Source of the DNA: Achromobacter denitrificans NBRC 15125
Lineage (GTDB): Bacteria > Pseudomonadota > Gammaproteobacteria > Burkholderiales > Burkholderiaceae_B
DNA: 32,974 nucleotides
Reading direction: 5' to 3'
Assembly (NCBI RefSeq): GCF_001571365.1
Contig: NZ_BCTQ01000056.1
Coordinates: 1-32,974 of the forward strand
Shown: positions 7,297-15,353 of the stretch, piece by piece
How positions within the stretch are numbered: the stretch's first letter is position 1
Layout: each line of letters starts with the position of its first letter
The notes under the pieces: model-generated
Database searches by the model: none
Seen by the model: only the letters and a program-made list of their open reading frames with translations
What the model was told of the DNA's origin: nothing
Made by a program: the position numbers and the translations under genes

Positions 7297-8478
7297 TCAA
7301 TCCGCCTGCTTGCGCAGGAATGCCGGGATGTCGAAATGATCCATGCCCGAGCTTTCCAGCGCGCGCACCTGGGCCGAGGCCTGGCTGCGCGGATTGCGCA
7401 TGACAGACGGCATGTCCAGGTTGCGGTAGTCGCCCTGACCGGCCGGCATCGCGCCCATGGGCATGTTGTCGGTGCCGGTGCGCAGCACTTCAGCGGTGTT
7501 CTGCACCAGTTGCGGACGTGCTTGCGCGCGGCCCAGGCCGGTTGCGACCACGGTCACGCGCAGGTTTTCACCCATGGACTCGTCGTAGGCGGTGCCGAAG
7601 ATCACGGTGGCGTCGTCCGAAGCGTAGCTGCGGATCGTTTCCATGATTTCGCGCGTTTCGCGCATCTTCAGCGAGCGGCTGGCGGTGATGTTGACCAGCA
7701 CGCCGCGAGCGCCGTTCAGGTCCACGCCTTCCAGCAGCGGGCAAGCGATGGCGTGCTCGGCGGCGACGCGGGCGCGATCCGCGCCGGAAGCCGATGCCGT
7801 GCCCATCATGGCCTGGCCCTGCTCGCCCATGATCGTCTTGACGTCTTCGAAGTCGACGTTGACGTTGCCTTCGACGTTGATGATTTCGGCGATACCCGCG
7901 CAGGCGTTGTGCAGGATGTCGTCGGCGGAACGGAAGCAGTCTTCCTGCGTCGCGTCCTCGTCCATCAGTTCATAGAGGTTCTCGTTGAGCACCACGATGA
8001 GCGAATGCACGTGCTTGGCCAGTTCGGAGATGCCGTCCTCGGCCATCTTCAGGCGCTTGTTGCCTTCGAAGGTGAAAGGCTTGGTGACCACGCCCACGGT
8101 CAGGATGCCCAGTTCCTTCGCCACTTCGGCCACGACCGGGCCCGCGCCCGTGCCGGTGCCGCCGCCCATGCCCGCGGTGATGAAGACCATGTGCGCGCCG
8201 TTCAGGGCGGCACGGATCTCTTCACGCGCGGTTTCGGCCGACGCGCGGCCCTGCTCGGGCTTGGCGCCCGCGCCCAGGCCGGTGCGGCCCAGGCGGATCT
8301 GCACCGGGGCGTTGGTCGCCGCCAGTGCCTGCGCATCGGTGTTGGCGCAGATGAAATCCACGCCGTTCACGCCGCTGCGAATCATGTGCGCGACGGCATT
8401 GCCGCCCGCACCGCCCACACCAACGACCTTGATAACGGTCCCTTTGGTGTTGTTCTCAAGCATCTCAAAGTTCATCAT
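7297..8478 (-). CDS. ftsZ: Cell division GTPase FtsZ
   Basis: The 393-residue tubulin homologue polymerises with GTP into the Z-ring at midcell. The tubulin signature GGGTGTG is at residues 105-111, preceded by VVGVGGAGGNAV. The T7-loop region (VNVDFEDVKTIM) is intact. A variable linker leads to the conserved C-terminal peptide FDIPAFLRKQ, which binds FtsA and other partners. The start is ATG at 8478 or the adjacent in-frame ATG at 8475; GGGAG lies 5 or 8 nt upstream respectively, so the second is slightly better spaced. It follows ftsA after 190 bp, a gap with an AT-rich island that may carry a dedicated promoter, as is common for ftsZ. Confidence 0.97.
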   Translation of the reverse strand: MMNFEMLENNTKGTVIKVVGVGGAGGNAVAHMIRSGVNGVDFICANTDAQALAATNAPVQIRLGRTGLGAGAKPEQGRASAETAREEIRAALNGAHMVFITAGMGGGTGTGAGPVVAEVAKELGILTVGVVTKPFTFEGNKRLKMAEDGISELAKHVHSLIVVLNENLYELMDEDATQEDCFRSADDILHNACAGIAEIINVEGNVNVDFEDVKTIMGEQGQAMMGTASASGADRARVAAEHAIACPLLEGVDLNGARGVLVNITASRSLKMRETREIMETIRSYASDDATVIFGTAYDESMGENLRVTVVATGLGRAQARPQLVQNTAEVLRTGTDNMPMGAMPAGQGDYRNLDMPSVMRNPRSQASAQVRALESSGMDHFDIPAFLRKQAD

Positions 8479-8509
8479 GATGACTCCCTCACAAGTCCGA
8501 TTTTGCAAA

Positions 8510-8543
8510 TCACAAAAATTCCCCAACAACCTATTTTTTGTGA
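8510..8543. promoter_or_regulatory. AT-rich inverted repeat upstream of ftsZ
   Basis: The arms TCACAAAAA (8510-8518) and TTTTTGTGA (8535-8543) are perfect over 9 bp with a 16 bp spacer, in otherwise GC-rich DNA and 32 nt ahead of ftsZ. On the leftward strand TTGTTG, 18 nt, then CAAAAT could be a weak -35/-10 pair. An operator or a promoter-associated site for ftsZ is likely, but the regulator is unknown. Confidence 0.45.
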
Positions 8544-8668
8544 ATCGCCTCAAACACGTCGCCGGACTGGCCCGCAACGGGTTTGAAGCGCCTCCCCTCT
8601 TCTGGCCCGGCCCGCGATACCGCTAGCCGACCGGACCAAGGAGCAGGCCCCAACCTGCCCCCCTCAAC

Positions 8669-9895
8669 CTAGTTCATGAACCATTCCTTCATGCGCGCCA
8701 GCAAGGTTTTGAAATTGCCAGTCTGGGCGGCGACCTTGCGGCCGCGCACACGCTGCATGCGGGCTTCCTGCAGCAGCCCCATCACCGTCGAGAAGCGCGG
8801 ATTGCGCATCACGTCGGCCAGGCTGCCTTCATATTCGGGTACTGCCACGCGCACCGGCTTCAGGAACACGTCCTCGGCCAGTTCGATCATGCCGGGCAAT
8901 TGCGCCGAGCCGCCGGTCAGGACCACGCCGGAGGCCAGCAGGTCTTCGTAGCCGGAATCGCGCACGACCTGTTGCACCAGCGTGAACAGCTCCTCCACGC
9001 GCGGCTCGATCACCGCGCCCAGCGCCTGGCGCTTGACCTGGCGCGGCCCGCGGTCGCCCAGGCCCGGCACTTCCACGGATTCGTCCGGGCTGGCCAGGAC
9101 CTGCTTGGCCACGCCGTAGCGCAGCTTGATTTCTTCGGCATCGGGCGTGGGCGTGCGCAGCATCGCGGCGATGTCGTTGGTGATCTGGTCGCCGGCGATG
9201 GGCAGCACGGCGGTGTGGCGGATCGCGCCACCGGTGAAGATCGCCACGTCGGTGGTGCCTCCGCCGATGTCGACCAGCACGACGCCCAGCTCCTTCTCGT
9301 CGGCCGTGAGCACGGCCAGGCTGGAGGCCAGAGGCTGCAGGATCAGGTCCTGCACTTCCAGGCCGCAGCGGCGCACGCACTTCACGATGTTCTGGGCGGC
9401 GCTGACCGCCCCCGTCACGATGTGCACGCGAACTTCCAGCCGCAGGCCGCTCATGCCGATCGGCTCGCGGATGTCTTCCTGGCCGTCGACGATGAACTCC
9501 TGCGTCAGCACGTGCAGCACCTGCTGGTCGGTCGGGATGTTCACCGCCTTGGCGGTCTCGATGACGCGGGCAACGTCGGTGGCGGTGACTTCCTTGTCCT
9601 TCACGGCGACCATGCCGCTGGAATTGAAGCTGCGGATATGGCTGCCGGCAATGCCGGTGTAGACGTCGCGAATCTTGCAATCTGCCATCAGCTCGGCTTC
9701 TTCAAGCGCGCGCTGGATGGAATTCACAGTGGTCTCGATATTGACGACCACGCCCTTGCGCATGCCGCGCGATTCATGCTGGCCGAGGCCCAGCACTTCG
9801 AATCGCCCTTCAGGCAAAATTTCAGCCACCACAGCCACCACCTTGCTGGTGCCGATATCGAGGGCGACGATAAGGTCCTTGATGTCACGGGTCAT
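8669..9895 (-). CDS. ftsA: Cell division protein FtsA
   Basis: The 408-residue actin-like ATPase tethers FtsZ filaments to the inner membrane and recruits later division proteins. The actin-type phosphate-1 segment LIVALDIGTSKVVAVVAE is near the N-terminus, the phosphate-2 segment VVLVDIGGGTTDVAIF lies mid-protein and the adenosine motif VVLTGGSAQLPGM is near the C-terminus. The last residues LLARMKEWFMN form the amphipathic membrane-targeting helix. The frame is open further upstream, but MTRDIKDLIVALD is the family start. The ATG lies 4 nt after the ftsQ stop. Confidence 0.96.
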   Translation of the reverse strand: MTRDIKDLIVALDIGTSKVVAVVAEILPEGRFEVLGLGQHESRGMRKGVVVNIETTVNSIQRALEEAELMADCKIRDVYTGIAGSHIRSFNSSGMVAVKDKEVTATDVARVIETAKAVNIPTDQQVLHVLTQEFIVDGQEDIREPIGMSGLRLEVRVHIVTGAVSAAQNIVKCVRRCGLEVQDLILQPLASSLAVLTADEKELGVVLVDIGGGTTDVAIFTGGAIRHTAVLPIAGDQITNDIAAMLRTPTPDAEEIKLRYGVAKQVLASPDESVEVPGLGDRGPRQVKRQALGAVIEPRVEELFTLVQQVVRDSGYEDLLASGVVLTGGSAQLPGMIELAEDVFLKPVRVAVPEYEGSLADVMRNPRFSTVMGLLQEARMQRVRGRKVAAQTGNFKTLLARMKEWFMN

Positions 9896-9899
9896 GGCG

Positions 9900-10724
9900 T
9901 TAGCGTTTCTTGGGAGGTTTCGGTGTGGATTTGGATTTGGTTTCCGACGGCGGCAACGGGGCCAGCGCCAGGGCGAAACCATTGGGATAGCGCAAGTCGG
10001 CCTGTGTCACGGTGCGCCCTTCCAGGCGCCCCGCCACGGCGGGCCAGGCTTGCACGAAACGTTGGATACGGGCGGCGAACGGCAACGCGCCCGGCAGGCC
10101 ATGCGGATCCGGCGCGTCGGCGCCCGGATCGCGGCCCAGGTCCAGCGACATGCCGTTGGACAACACCACGCGCCAGGCGTAGCGCGGGCTCAGTTCCAGC
10201 TGCTTGACGTGCATGTCGAGCGGGGCGAACCAGCGCGCCAGCTCGGCGTAGCGCTGCACGACCAGCGACTCGGTGCCCTCGGGGCCGAAGAACTGCGGCA
10301 GCACGGTCTCGTCGTCCACCTCGCCCGTGTTGGCCGTGAACGCCTCGCCCCAGGTGTTGATCATCTGGTTCTCGTTCCACAGCGCCAGGGGCTGCTGTTC
10401 CTCGATCCGCACGCGCAGCACGTTCGGCCAGATGCGCCGCACGGTGGCATGCCGGACCCACGGAACCGATTCGAAAATCTCGCGCGCGTCGTCCAGGTCC
10501 ACCGTGAAGAAATTGCCCTTGAAGCGGCCCGCGATCGCCGACCGCACCGCCCCCGGAGACACATAATGCAGCTCGGTGTCCGGCATCGATTCCAGTTCGA
10601 TCGCCGACAGCGTGAAGAACGGGCGCTGCGCAACCCACACCACGCCCGCGATGAGCATGGCGCAAACCGCCAGCACGGCCAGCGTGTTGGCGATCAGGTT
10701 GGTAGTGCGAGCGTCGTTCCACAC
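9900..10724 (-). CDS. ftsQ: Cell division protein FtsQ
   Basis: This 274-residue bitopic membrane protein links early and late division proteins and binds FtsB/FtsL in the periplasm. A short cytosolic N-terminus is followed by one membrane segment (residues about 10-32: LIANTLAVLAVCAMLIAGVV). A POTRA domain comes next (FFTVDLDDAREIFESVPWV, RRIWPNVLRVRIEEQQPLALW), then the FtsQ beta domain and a Lys/Pro-rich tail. Translation begins at GTG (10724); no ATG start is available nearby. It follows ddl after 12 nt and precedes ftsA, the usual ddl-ftsQ-ftsA-ftsZ order. Confidence 0.95.
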   Translation of the reverse strand: MWNDARTTNLIANTLAVLAVCAMLIAGVVWVAQRPFFTLSAIELESMPDTELHYVSPGAVRSAIAGRFKGNFFTVDLDDAREIFESVPWVRHATVRRIWPNVLRVRIEEQQPLALWNENQMINTWGEAFTANTGEVDDETVLPQFFGPEGTESLVVQRYAELARWFAPLDMHVKQLELSPRYAWRVVLSNGMSLDLGRDPGADAPDPHGLPGALPFAARIQRFVQAWPAVAGRLEGRTVTQADLRYPNGFALALAPLPPSETKSKSTPKPPKKR

Positions 10725-10736
10725 AGAGTATCCAGG

Positions 10737-11687
10737 TCAATCGTTGCGGGCCGGGCTGCGCACCTTGCACGCGGCCTCGGACAAAATTGCCACGCACAGA
10801 TCGGCATAGCTGATTCCCACGGCCTTGGCCGCCATGGGAACGAGTGAATGGCTGGTCATGCCAGGCGAGGTATTCATTTCAAGCAGCCACGGCCGGTTGT
10901 CCTGGTCGAGGATGAAGTCGGCGCGGCCCCAGCCTTCGCAGCCCAGCACCTGGTAGGCCTTGACGGCGATCCGGGCGACTTCCTCCGCCACCTCGGGCGG
11001 CAGGGTGGCGGGGCAGAAGTACTGCGTATCGTCGGAGAAATACTTGTGTTCGTAGTCGTAGTTGCCGCCGGGCGCGGCGATCTCGATCACGGGCAGCGCG
11101 CGCGCCGCCTTGCCGCCCCCCAGCACCGCCACGGTCAGCTCGCGGCCGCTGATGAACTGCTCGGCCAACACTTCGCTGTCGTAGCGCGCGGCCGCGGCAT
11201 AGGCTTCCTTCATGTCGGAATAGCCCACCACCTTGGTGATGCCGACCGTCGATCCCTCGTGCGGCGGCTTGATGATGAGCGGCAGGCTCAGGCGGTCCGG
11301 CACCAGGCGCAGCTCGGTCTCGGCGTCCAGCAATTCGAATTCGGGCGTGGGCAGGCCGTGCTGCAGCCATACGCGCTTGGTCATGGTCTTGTCCATGGCG
11401 AGCGCGGAGGCCAGCGGGCCGCTGCCGGTATAGGGAATGCCCAGCAGTTCCAGGGCGCCCTGGATCGTGCCGTCCTCGCCGTAGCGGCCGTGCAGCGCGA
11501 TGAACACGCGGTCGAATCCCTCGGCCGCCAGCTCGGACAGGCTGCGCTCGCCCGTGTCGAACAGGTGCGCGTCCACGCCGGCGCTGAGCAACGCCTGGTG
11601 CACGCCCGTGCCCGACATCAGGGACACTTCGCGCTCGGCGGAACGTCCGCCGTACAACACACCCACTTTGCCGAATTGCGTGCTCAT
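10737..11687 (-). CDS. ddl: D-alanine--D-alanine ligase
   Basis: The 316-residue cytosolic ATP-grasp enzyme joins two D-alanines for the MurF step. The N-terminal domain has GVLYGGRSAEREVSLMSG and HGRYGEDGTIQG; the ATP-grasp core has PLIIKPPHEGSTVGITKV, and the C-terminal motif LLEMNTSPGMTSHSLVP carries the Mg-binding Glu and Asn. Its location between murC and ftsQ corresponds to ddlB of E. coli. The ATG overlaps the murC stop as ATGA (11684-11687), implying translational coupling. Confidence 0.96.
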   Translation of the reverse strand: MSTQFGKVGVLYGGRSAEREVSLMSGTGVHQALLSAGVDAHLFDTGERSLSELAAEGFDRVFIALHGRYGEDGTIQGALELLGIPYTGSGPLASALAMDKTMTKRVWLQHGLPTPEFELLDAETELRLVPDRLSLPLIIKPPHEGSTVGITKVVGYSDMKEAYAAAARYDSEVLAEQFISGRELTVAVLGGGKAARALPVIEIAAPGGNYDYEHKYFSDDTQYFCPATLPPEVAEEVARIAVKAYQVLGCEGWGRADFILDQDNRPWLLEMNTSPGMTSHSLVPMAAKAVGISYADLCVAILSEAACKVRSPARND

Positions 11688-13090
11688 GCCAGCTCTCCTA
11701 CTTGGGCGGGGACCTTGCTGATCGAACCCGCTCCCATAACAATCACCACGTCGCCGTCGCGCACGAAGTCCAGCACCGCCTGCGGCAGTTCCGTCACGTC
11801 CTCGACGAACACCGGCTCGACCTTGCCGGCCACGCGCAGCGCGCGCGACAGAGCCCGGCCATCCGCAGCCACCAGCGGCGGTTCGCCCGCGGCGTACACC
11901 TCGGTCAAGAGCACGGCATCCGCCGTGCCCAGCACGCGCACGAAATCCTCGAAGCAGTCCCGCGTCCGCGTGTAGCGGTGCGGCTGGAACGCCAGCACGA
12001 TGCGGCGGTCGGGCCAGGCGCCTCGGGCGGCGGCCAGCGTGGCCGCCATTTCCACCGGATGGTGGCCGTAGTCGTCGATCACCGTGAAGGTGCCGCCGCC
12101 GTGGCTGGCCGGCACCGGGAACTCGCCGGTCTGGGTGAAGCGGCGGCCCACGCCCTTGAACGAGGCGAGCGCGTCGCGGATCGCGTCGTCGGACACGCCC
12201 AGTTCGGTCGCCACCGCGATCGCGGCCAGCGCGTTGCGCACGTTGTGCAGGCCCGGCAGGTTCAGTTCCACTTCCAGGGGCGGCAGCAGCGTATCGAGAT
12301 GCGTGCGCTGCACGTTGAAGCGCATGCGCGTGCCGGCCGGCTGGACTTCATAGGCGTGCACCTGCGCCTCCGGGTTCAGGCCGTAGGTGGTGATCGGCCG
12401 CGACACGAAGGGCATGATCTCCCGCACGTTCGCGTCGTCCAGGCAGAGCACGGCGCTGCCGTAGAACGGCAGGCGCTGCGTGAATTCGATGAAGGCGCTC
12501 TTCAGGCGCGCCACGTCGTGTCCGTAGGTATCCATGTGATCGGCATCGATATTGGTCACGATGGCCATCACGGGCAGCAAATTGAGGAAAGAGGCGTCGG
12601 ATTCGTCGGCCTCGACCACGATGTAGTCGCCCTGCCCCAACCGCGCGTTCGCGCCGGCGGAATTCAGGCGGCCGCCGATCACGAAGGTGGGGTCCAGGTC
12701 GCCGGCGGCCAGGATGCTGGCCACCAGGCTGGTCGTGGTCGTCTTGCCGTGCGTGCCGGCCACGGCGATGCCGCGCTTCAGGCGCATCAGCTCGGCCAGC
12801 ATGATGGCGCGGGGCACCACCGGGATGCGGCCTGCGCGGGCCGCGATCACTTCGGGGTTGTCGCCGGCCACCGCCGTGGACGTCACGATGGCGCCGGCGC
12901 CGGTGACGTTGCTGGCCACGTGGCCGATGGCGATCTTCACGCCCAGGTCGGCCAGGCGGCGCGTCACGGCCGACTCGTTCAGGTCGGAACCGCTGATCGT
13001 GTAGCCCAGGTTGAGCAGCACCTCGGCAATCCCGCTCATGCCCGAGCCGCCGATGCCTACGAAATGGATATGTTGAATTCTGTGTTTCAT
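11684..13090 (-). CDS. murC: UDP-N-acetylmuramate--L-alanine ligase MurC
   Basis: The 468-residue cytosolic ligase adds L-Ala to UDP-MurNAc with ATP, the first stem-peptide step. The UDP-binding N-terminus is IHFVGIGGSGMSGIAEVL, the ATP P-loop GTHGKTT is at residues 112-118, the central domain has VEADESDASF and NIDADHMD, and the C-terminal domain has VIDDYGHHPVE and FQPHRYTRT. The start overlaps the murG stop (ATGA, 13087-13090) and the stop overlaps ddl. Length and motifs are normal. Confidence 0.97.
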   Translation of the reverse strand: MKHRIQHIHFVGIGGSGMSGIAEVLLNLGYTISGSDLNESAVTRRLADLGVKIAIGHVASNVTGAGAIVTSTAVAGDNPEVIAARAGRIPVVPRAIMLAELMRLKRGIAVAGTHGKTTTTSLVASILAAGDLDPTFVIGGRLNSAGANARLGQGDYIVVEADESDASFLNLLPVMAIVTNIDADHMDTYGHDVARLKSAFIEFTQRLPFYGSAVLCLDDANVREIMPFVSRPITTYGLNPEAQVHAYEVQPAGTRMRFNVQRTHLDTLLPPLEVELNLPGLHNVRNALAAIAVATELGVSDDAIRDALASFKGVGRRFTQTGEFPVPASHGGGTFTVIDDYGHHPVEMAATLAAARGAWPDRRIVLAFQPHRYTRTRDCFEDFVRVLGTADAVLLTEVYAAGEPPLVAADGRALSRALRVAGKVEPVFVEDVTELPQAVLDFVRDGDVVIVMGAGSISKVPAQVGELA

Positions 13091-14163
13091 GATGAACGCC
13101 CCGCTGCTTGTTCACAGGCGTCGGCGATATGGGCCGCCGCCTCGGGTCGCGCATGCGCGCGGGCCCGTTCTGCGACGGCTTGCAGTTCTTGTCGGGAGCG
13201 CTGGCCCAGCCAATCCGCCAGCCACTCGGGCGTCAACGCGGTTTGCGGCTGCAGCCAGGCGGCCTGCGCGTCGCTCAGGAAGCGCGCGTTGGCGGTCTGG
13301 TGGTCATCGATGGCATGCGGGAACGGCACGAACAGCGCCGCCACGCCCGCCGCGGCCACTTCGGACACCGTCATGGCGCCCGCGCGGCAGATCAGCAGGT
13401 CGGCCTGGCCCATGGCGCCCGCCATGTCGTCGATGAATGCGCGGCAGTCGGCTTCCACGCCTGCCTGGGCATAGGCCTGCTGCAGCGCGGGCAAGTGTTG
13501 TTCGCCGGCCTGGTGCACCACCATCGGCCGGCCCTCTCGCGGCAGAAGCGCCAGCGCTTGCGGCAAGGTGGTGTTCAACGCCTGAGCGCCCAGGCTGCCG
13601 CCCACGATCAGCAGGCGCAGCGGACCGCTATGTCCGGCGTAGCGCGCCGCCGGCTCCGGCAGCGCGCACAGGTCCGCGCGCACCGGGTTGCCCATGGCCT
13701 CGCCCTTGGGCAACACGTCCGGGAAGCCGCTGAGCACGCGGCGAGCCATTCTGGCCAGCCATTTGTTCGCGGTGCCGGCCACGGCGTTCTGTTCATGCAC
13801 GACCAGGGGCATGCCGCGCAGCGCCGCGATGACGCCGCCAGGGAAAGCTACGTAGCCGCCCATGCCCAGAACCACGTCGGGCCGCACGTCGGACAGGCGC
13901 GACCAGGCTTGCCCGAACGCGCGCAGCAACAGGAACGGCAGCTTCAGGAGCGCCGACGCGCCCTTGCCGCGCACGCCCTGAAAGCGCAGCGGCACCAGCT
14001 CGATGCCGCGAGGCGGCACCAGCCGGCCTTCCATTTTGTCGGGGTTGCCCAGCCACAGCACGCGCCAGCCGCGTGCGCGCAACTCTTCGGCCACGGCCAG
14101 GCCCGGCATGATGTGCCCGCCGGTGCCGCCGGCCATGATGAGGATGCTGCGGGGCGCCGTCAT
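13087..14163 (-). CDS. murG: UDP-GlcNAc:lipid I N-acetylglucosaminyltransferase MurG
   Basis: The 358-residue GT-B enzyme transfers GlcNAc to lipid I, making lipid II on the inner face of the cytoplasmic membrane. Glycine-rich loop GGTGGH is at residues 12-17 and the second conserved loop is MGGYVAFPGG. The HEQNAVAGTANKWLA segment follows, and the C-terminal donor site has VGGSLGAQALN and RAGAMTVSEVAAAGVAALFVPFPHAIDDHQ. The open frame continues upstream into ftsW, but MTAPRSILIMAGGTGG is the family start and gives an ATGA overlap with the ftsW stop (14160-14163). Published work on B. pertussis describes MurG as a scaffold for cytoplasmic Mur enzymes. Confidence 0.97.
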   Translation of the reverse strand: MTAPRSILIMAGGTGGHIMPGLAVAEELRARGWRVLWLGNPDKMEGRLVPPRGIELVPLRFQGVRGKGASALLKLPFLLLRAFGQAWSRLSDVRPDVVLGMGGYVAFPGGVIAALRGMPLVVHEQNAVAGTANKWLARMARRVLSGFPDVLPKGEAMGNPVRADLCALPEPAARYAGHSGPLRLLIVGGSLGAQALNTTLPQALALLPREGRPMVVHQAGEQHLPALQQAYAQAGVEADCRAFIDDMAGAMGQADLLICRAGAMTVSEVAAAGVAALFVPFPHAIDDHQTANARFLSDAQAAWLQPQTALTPEWLADWLGQRSRQELQAVAERARAHARPEAAAHIADACEQAAGRSS

Positions 14164-15353
14164 ACCCGTCCCCCGCGCATCATGATGCGGTTTTCCACGT
14201 CGACCCGGATAAGCATGGCCAGGGCGCACAGGTTCATCACCACGCCCGAGCCGCCATAGCTCATCAGCGGCAGGGTCAGGCCCTTGGTGGGCAGCAGGCC
14301 GAGGCAGACGCCCATATTGATGAAGGCCTGCACGCCGAACCACATGGCCACGCCGTGCGCCACCAGGCCCGCGAAAGTGCGTTCCATGGCGATCGCCTGG
14401 CGGCCGATGTCGAATCCGCGGTAGACGATGATGGCGAACAAGGTGATGACCAGCATGACGCCGGCAAAACCCAGTTCCTCGCCCACCACCGCCATCAGGA
14501 AGTCGGTGTGCGCCTCGGGCAGGTAATGCAGCTTCTCGACGCTGGCGCCCAGGCCCACGCCCAGCCATTCGCCGCGGCCCAGCGCGATCAGCGAATGCGA
14601 CAGCTGGTAGGCGCTGCCATAGGCGTTGTCTTCGTTCCAGGGGTCCAGGTAGGCGAACAGGCGCGCGCGGCGCCACGGCGACAGCCAGATAAGCATCAGG
14701 AAGGTGCCGACCAGCACGGCCAGCAGGCTGCTGAAGTACTTGCCGTTGATTCCGCCCAGGAAGAGGATGCCGATGGCGATCGCCACGATCACCATGAAGG
14801 CGCCCAGGTCGGGCTCCAGCAGCAGCAGCATGCCCACGCCGGCGAGCGCGAAGGCCATGGGCAAGAACCCGCGCGCGAACGCCTGCATGTGCTCCTGCTT
14901 GCGCACCGTGTAGTCGGCGGCATACAGCAGCGCGGCCAACTTCATCAGTTCGGACGGCTGGAAATTGAGCGGACCCAGCGGAATCCAGCGATGCGCGCCG
15001 TTCACCTCGCGGCCGATGCCGGGGATCAGCACGGCGATCAGCAACACGATGGCCAGCACGAACAGCGGCACCGCCATGCGTTGCCAGACGCGGATGGGAA
15101 CCGCCAGCACCACGGCCGCCCCGACCAGCCCGGCGCTGACGAACAGGCCATGGCGGATCACGAAATAGTAGCGCCCGTAGGAGGCATAGCGCGGCCCGTC
15201 GGCCAGCGCGATCGACGCCGAATACACCATCAGCAGGCCGAGCAGGAGCAACGTCGACGACGCGATGACCAGCGGCAGGTCGAAGTTGCGCATGCGGGTA
15301 CGGCCGGGCCGTACGGCGTTGACGCTGGCGGTGAGATCGGCGATCAGGCTCAT
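14160..15353 (-). CDS. ftsW: Septal peptidoglycan polymerase FtsW (SEDS family)
   Basis: The 397-residue polytopic protein has about ten membrane segments. SEDS proteins polymerise lipid II at the septum together with FtsI. Family landmarks: LMVYSASIALADG in the first transmembrane region, the FQPSELMKLAALLYAADYTVRKQ segment, LLEPDLGAFMVI, the long periplasmic loop with YQLSHSLIALGRGEWLGVGLG and LPEAHTDFLMAVVGEELGF, and the C-terminal LMSYGGSGVVMNL. The frame is open far upstream through murD in another phase. The ATG at 15353 has a GAGAGG ribosome site and overlaps the murD stop as ATGA. Confidence 0.96.
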   Translation of the reverse strand: MSLIADLTASVNAVRPGRTRMRNFDLPLVIASSTLLLLGLLMVYSASIALADGPRYASYGRYYFVIRHGLFVSAGLVGAAVVLAVPIRVWQRMAVPLFVLAIVLLIAVLIPGIGREVNGAHRWIPLGPLNFQPSELMKLAALLYAADYTVRKQEHMQAFARGFLPMAFALAGVGMLLLLEPDLGAFMVIVAIAIGILFLGGINGKYFSSLLAVLVGTFLMLIWLSPWRRARLFAYLDPWNEDNAYGSAYQLSHSLIALGRGEWLGVGLGASVEKLHYLPEAHTDFLMAVVGEELGFAGVMLVITLFAIIVYRGFDIGRQAIAMERTFAGLVAHGVAMWFGVQAFINMGVCLGLLPTKGLTLPLMSYGGSGVVMNLCALAMLIRVDVENRIMMRGGRV

